Source: VBAS01 sp035318985
Lineage (GTDB): Bacteria; Bacteroidota; Bacteroidia; Chitinophagales; Chitinophagaceae
Direction: 5' to 3'
DNA: 12,546 nt
Assembly (NCBI GenBank): GCA_035318985.1
Contig: DATHDP010000124.1
Span: forward strand, 1 to 12,546
Part shown: positions 12,339 through 12,546 of the stretch, one piece after another
Numbering within the stretch: the first letter of the stretch is position 1
Layout of the letters: every line of letters begins with the position of its first letter
Program-made: the position numbers and the translations under genes
The notes under the pieces: generated by a model
What the model was told of the DNA's origin: nothing
Seen by the model: only the letters and a program-made list of their open reading frames with translations
Databases searched by the model: none

Positions 12339-12346
12339 CAAATTTA
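12339..12346 (-). promoter_or_regulatory. -7 promoter box of rnpB
   Basis: On the minus strand TAAATTTG is a perfect TAnnTTTG box, and its last base is 5 nt from the predicted 5' end of the RNase P RNA (12334), exactly where transcription should start. The -33 region has no good TTTG; the closest TTG is 26 nt upstream of the box and overlaps the stop region of the upstream gene. Confidence 0.65.
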
Positions 12347-12366
12347 CTTCAATTCCGTTAGTATTG

Positions 12367-12546
12367 TTAATTCAATGCTGGTTCTTTATGTGATTTCATC
12401 CAGGCAGATAAACCTTTCTGAAGATCGTCTGCATTCATTACAGGGTGGAACTCTACTTCAGCATTTAATTGCATAAAAAGCGGCTCTGCTATTAGTGGAA
12501 TCTCCGATGGATCTTTCATATCAAAAACCATCATGCAACCACGTTT
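12367..12546 (-). CDS. C-terminal part of a small protein of unknown function (runs off the window)
   Basis: The frame is open from base 12546 to a TAA at 12369-12367 and gives the last 59 residues, beginning KRGCMMVFDMKDPSEIPLI and continuing AEPLFMQLNAEVEFHPVMNA, then DDLQKGLSAWMKSHKEP. The pattern strand ('G..MVFD'), 'DPSEIP.IAEP.F..LNA' helix, 'VEFHPVM' strand and 'ADDL.KG' helix resembles the second half of a small ferredoxin-like (dimeric alpha/beta barrel) protein that I have seen annotated only as hypothetical. No signal peptide can be judged because the N-terminus is missing. The stop codon is 33 bp from the rnpB 5' end, and rnpB follows on the same strand with its own -7 box. Confidence 0.72.
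   Translation of the reverse strand, partial: KRGCMMVFDMKDPSEIPLIAEPLFMQLNAEVEFHPVMNADDLQKGLSAWMKSHKEPALN

Noticed and set aside
1..12546. Search for CRISPR arrays, tRNAs, insertion sequences, phage or toxin-antitoxin genes
   Set aside because: No regularly spaced repeats, no tRNA cloverleaf signatures such as GTTCGA arms with matching stems, and no transposase or integrase motifs were seen by eye.

Overview
The window looks like a chromosomal segment from a Bacteroidota bacterium, most likely near Chitinophagaceae (inference). It is AT-rich and dense in lipoproteins and signal peptides. Start codons lack Shine-Dalgarno sequences, and boxes resembling the Bacteroidota -7 element TAnnTTTG sit upstream of several genes. 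I see no tRNA, insertion sequence, CRISPR array, phage gene or plasmid function. The layout is mostly single genes or pairs on alternating strands, not a long operon.

Left part (1-2200): a cut-off secreted VOC/glyoxalase-fold protein and a 105-aa lipoprotein, both on the minus strand. The lipoprotein appears to be an alpha/beta hydrolase with its catalytic core missing. Divergent from these are a lipid-anchored dienelactone-hydrolase-family enzyme and a secreted lipocalin-like protein.

Carbohydrate-flavoured part (2293-5861): a secreted DUF2961/GH172-type glycoside hydrolase, an orphan minus-strand protein of unknown function, a Tat-exported sugar isomerase/epimerase-like TIM barrel and a Tat-exported Dabb-domain protein. 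The last two converge on a strong bidirectional terminator. A previously easy-to-miss 53-aa two-helix membrane protein follows.

Middle (5962-9310): a secreted two-domain protein of unknown function, then an exported protein with the Ppx/GppA (ASKHA) fold. Tail-to-tail with it is an aspartate/glutamate racemase homologue without the first catalytic cysteine. Next come a YqaE/Pmp3-domain membrane protein with a perfect -7 box and a second bidirectional terminator.

Right part (9329-12546): an acidic-linker lipoprotein, a divergent CPBP-type intramembrane protease homologue, and a lipoprotein whose start lies only 15 nt after the RNase P RNA gene (rnpB, minus strand). rnpB has a perfect -7 box placed for a start at its 5' end. 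The window ends in the C-terminal part of a small minus-strand protein.

I do not see a clear new multi-gene system. The most interesting items are the exported Ppx/GppA-fold protein, the cysteine-lacking racemase, the core-deleted hydrolase, and the rnpB-lipoprotein junction.
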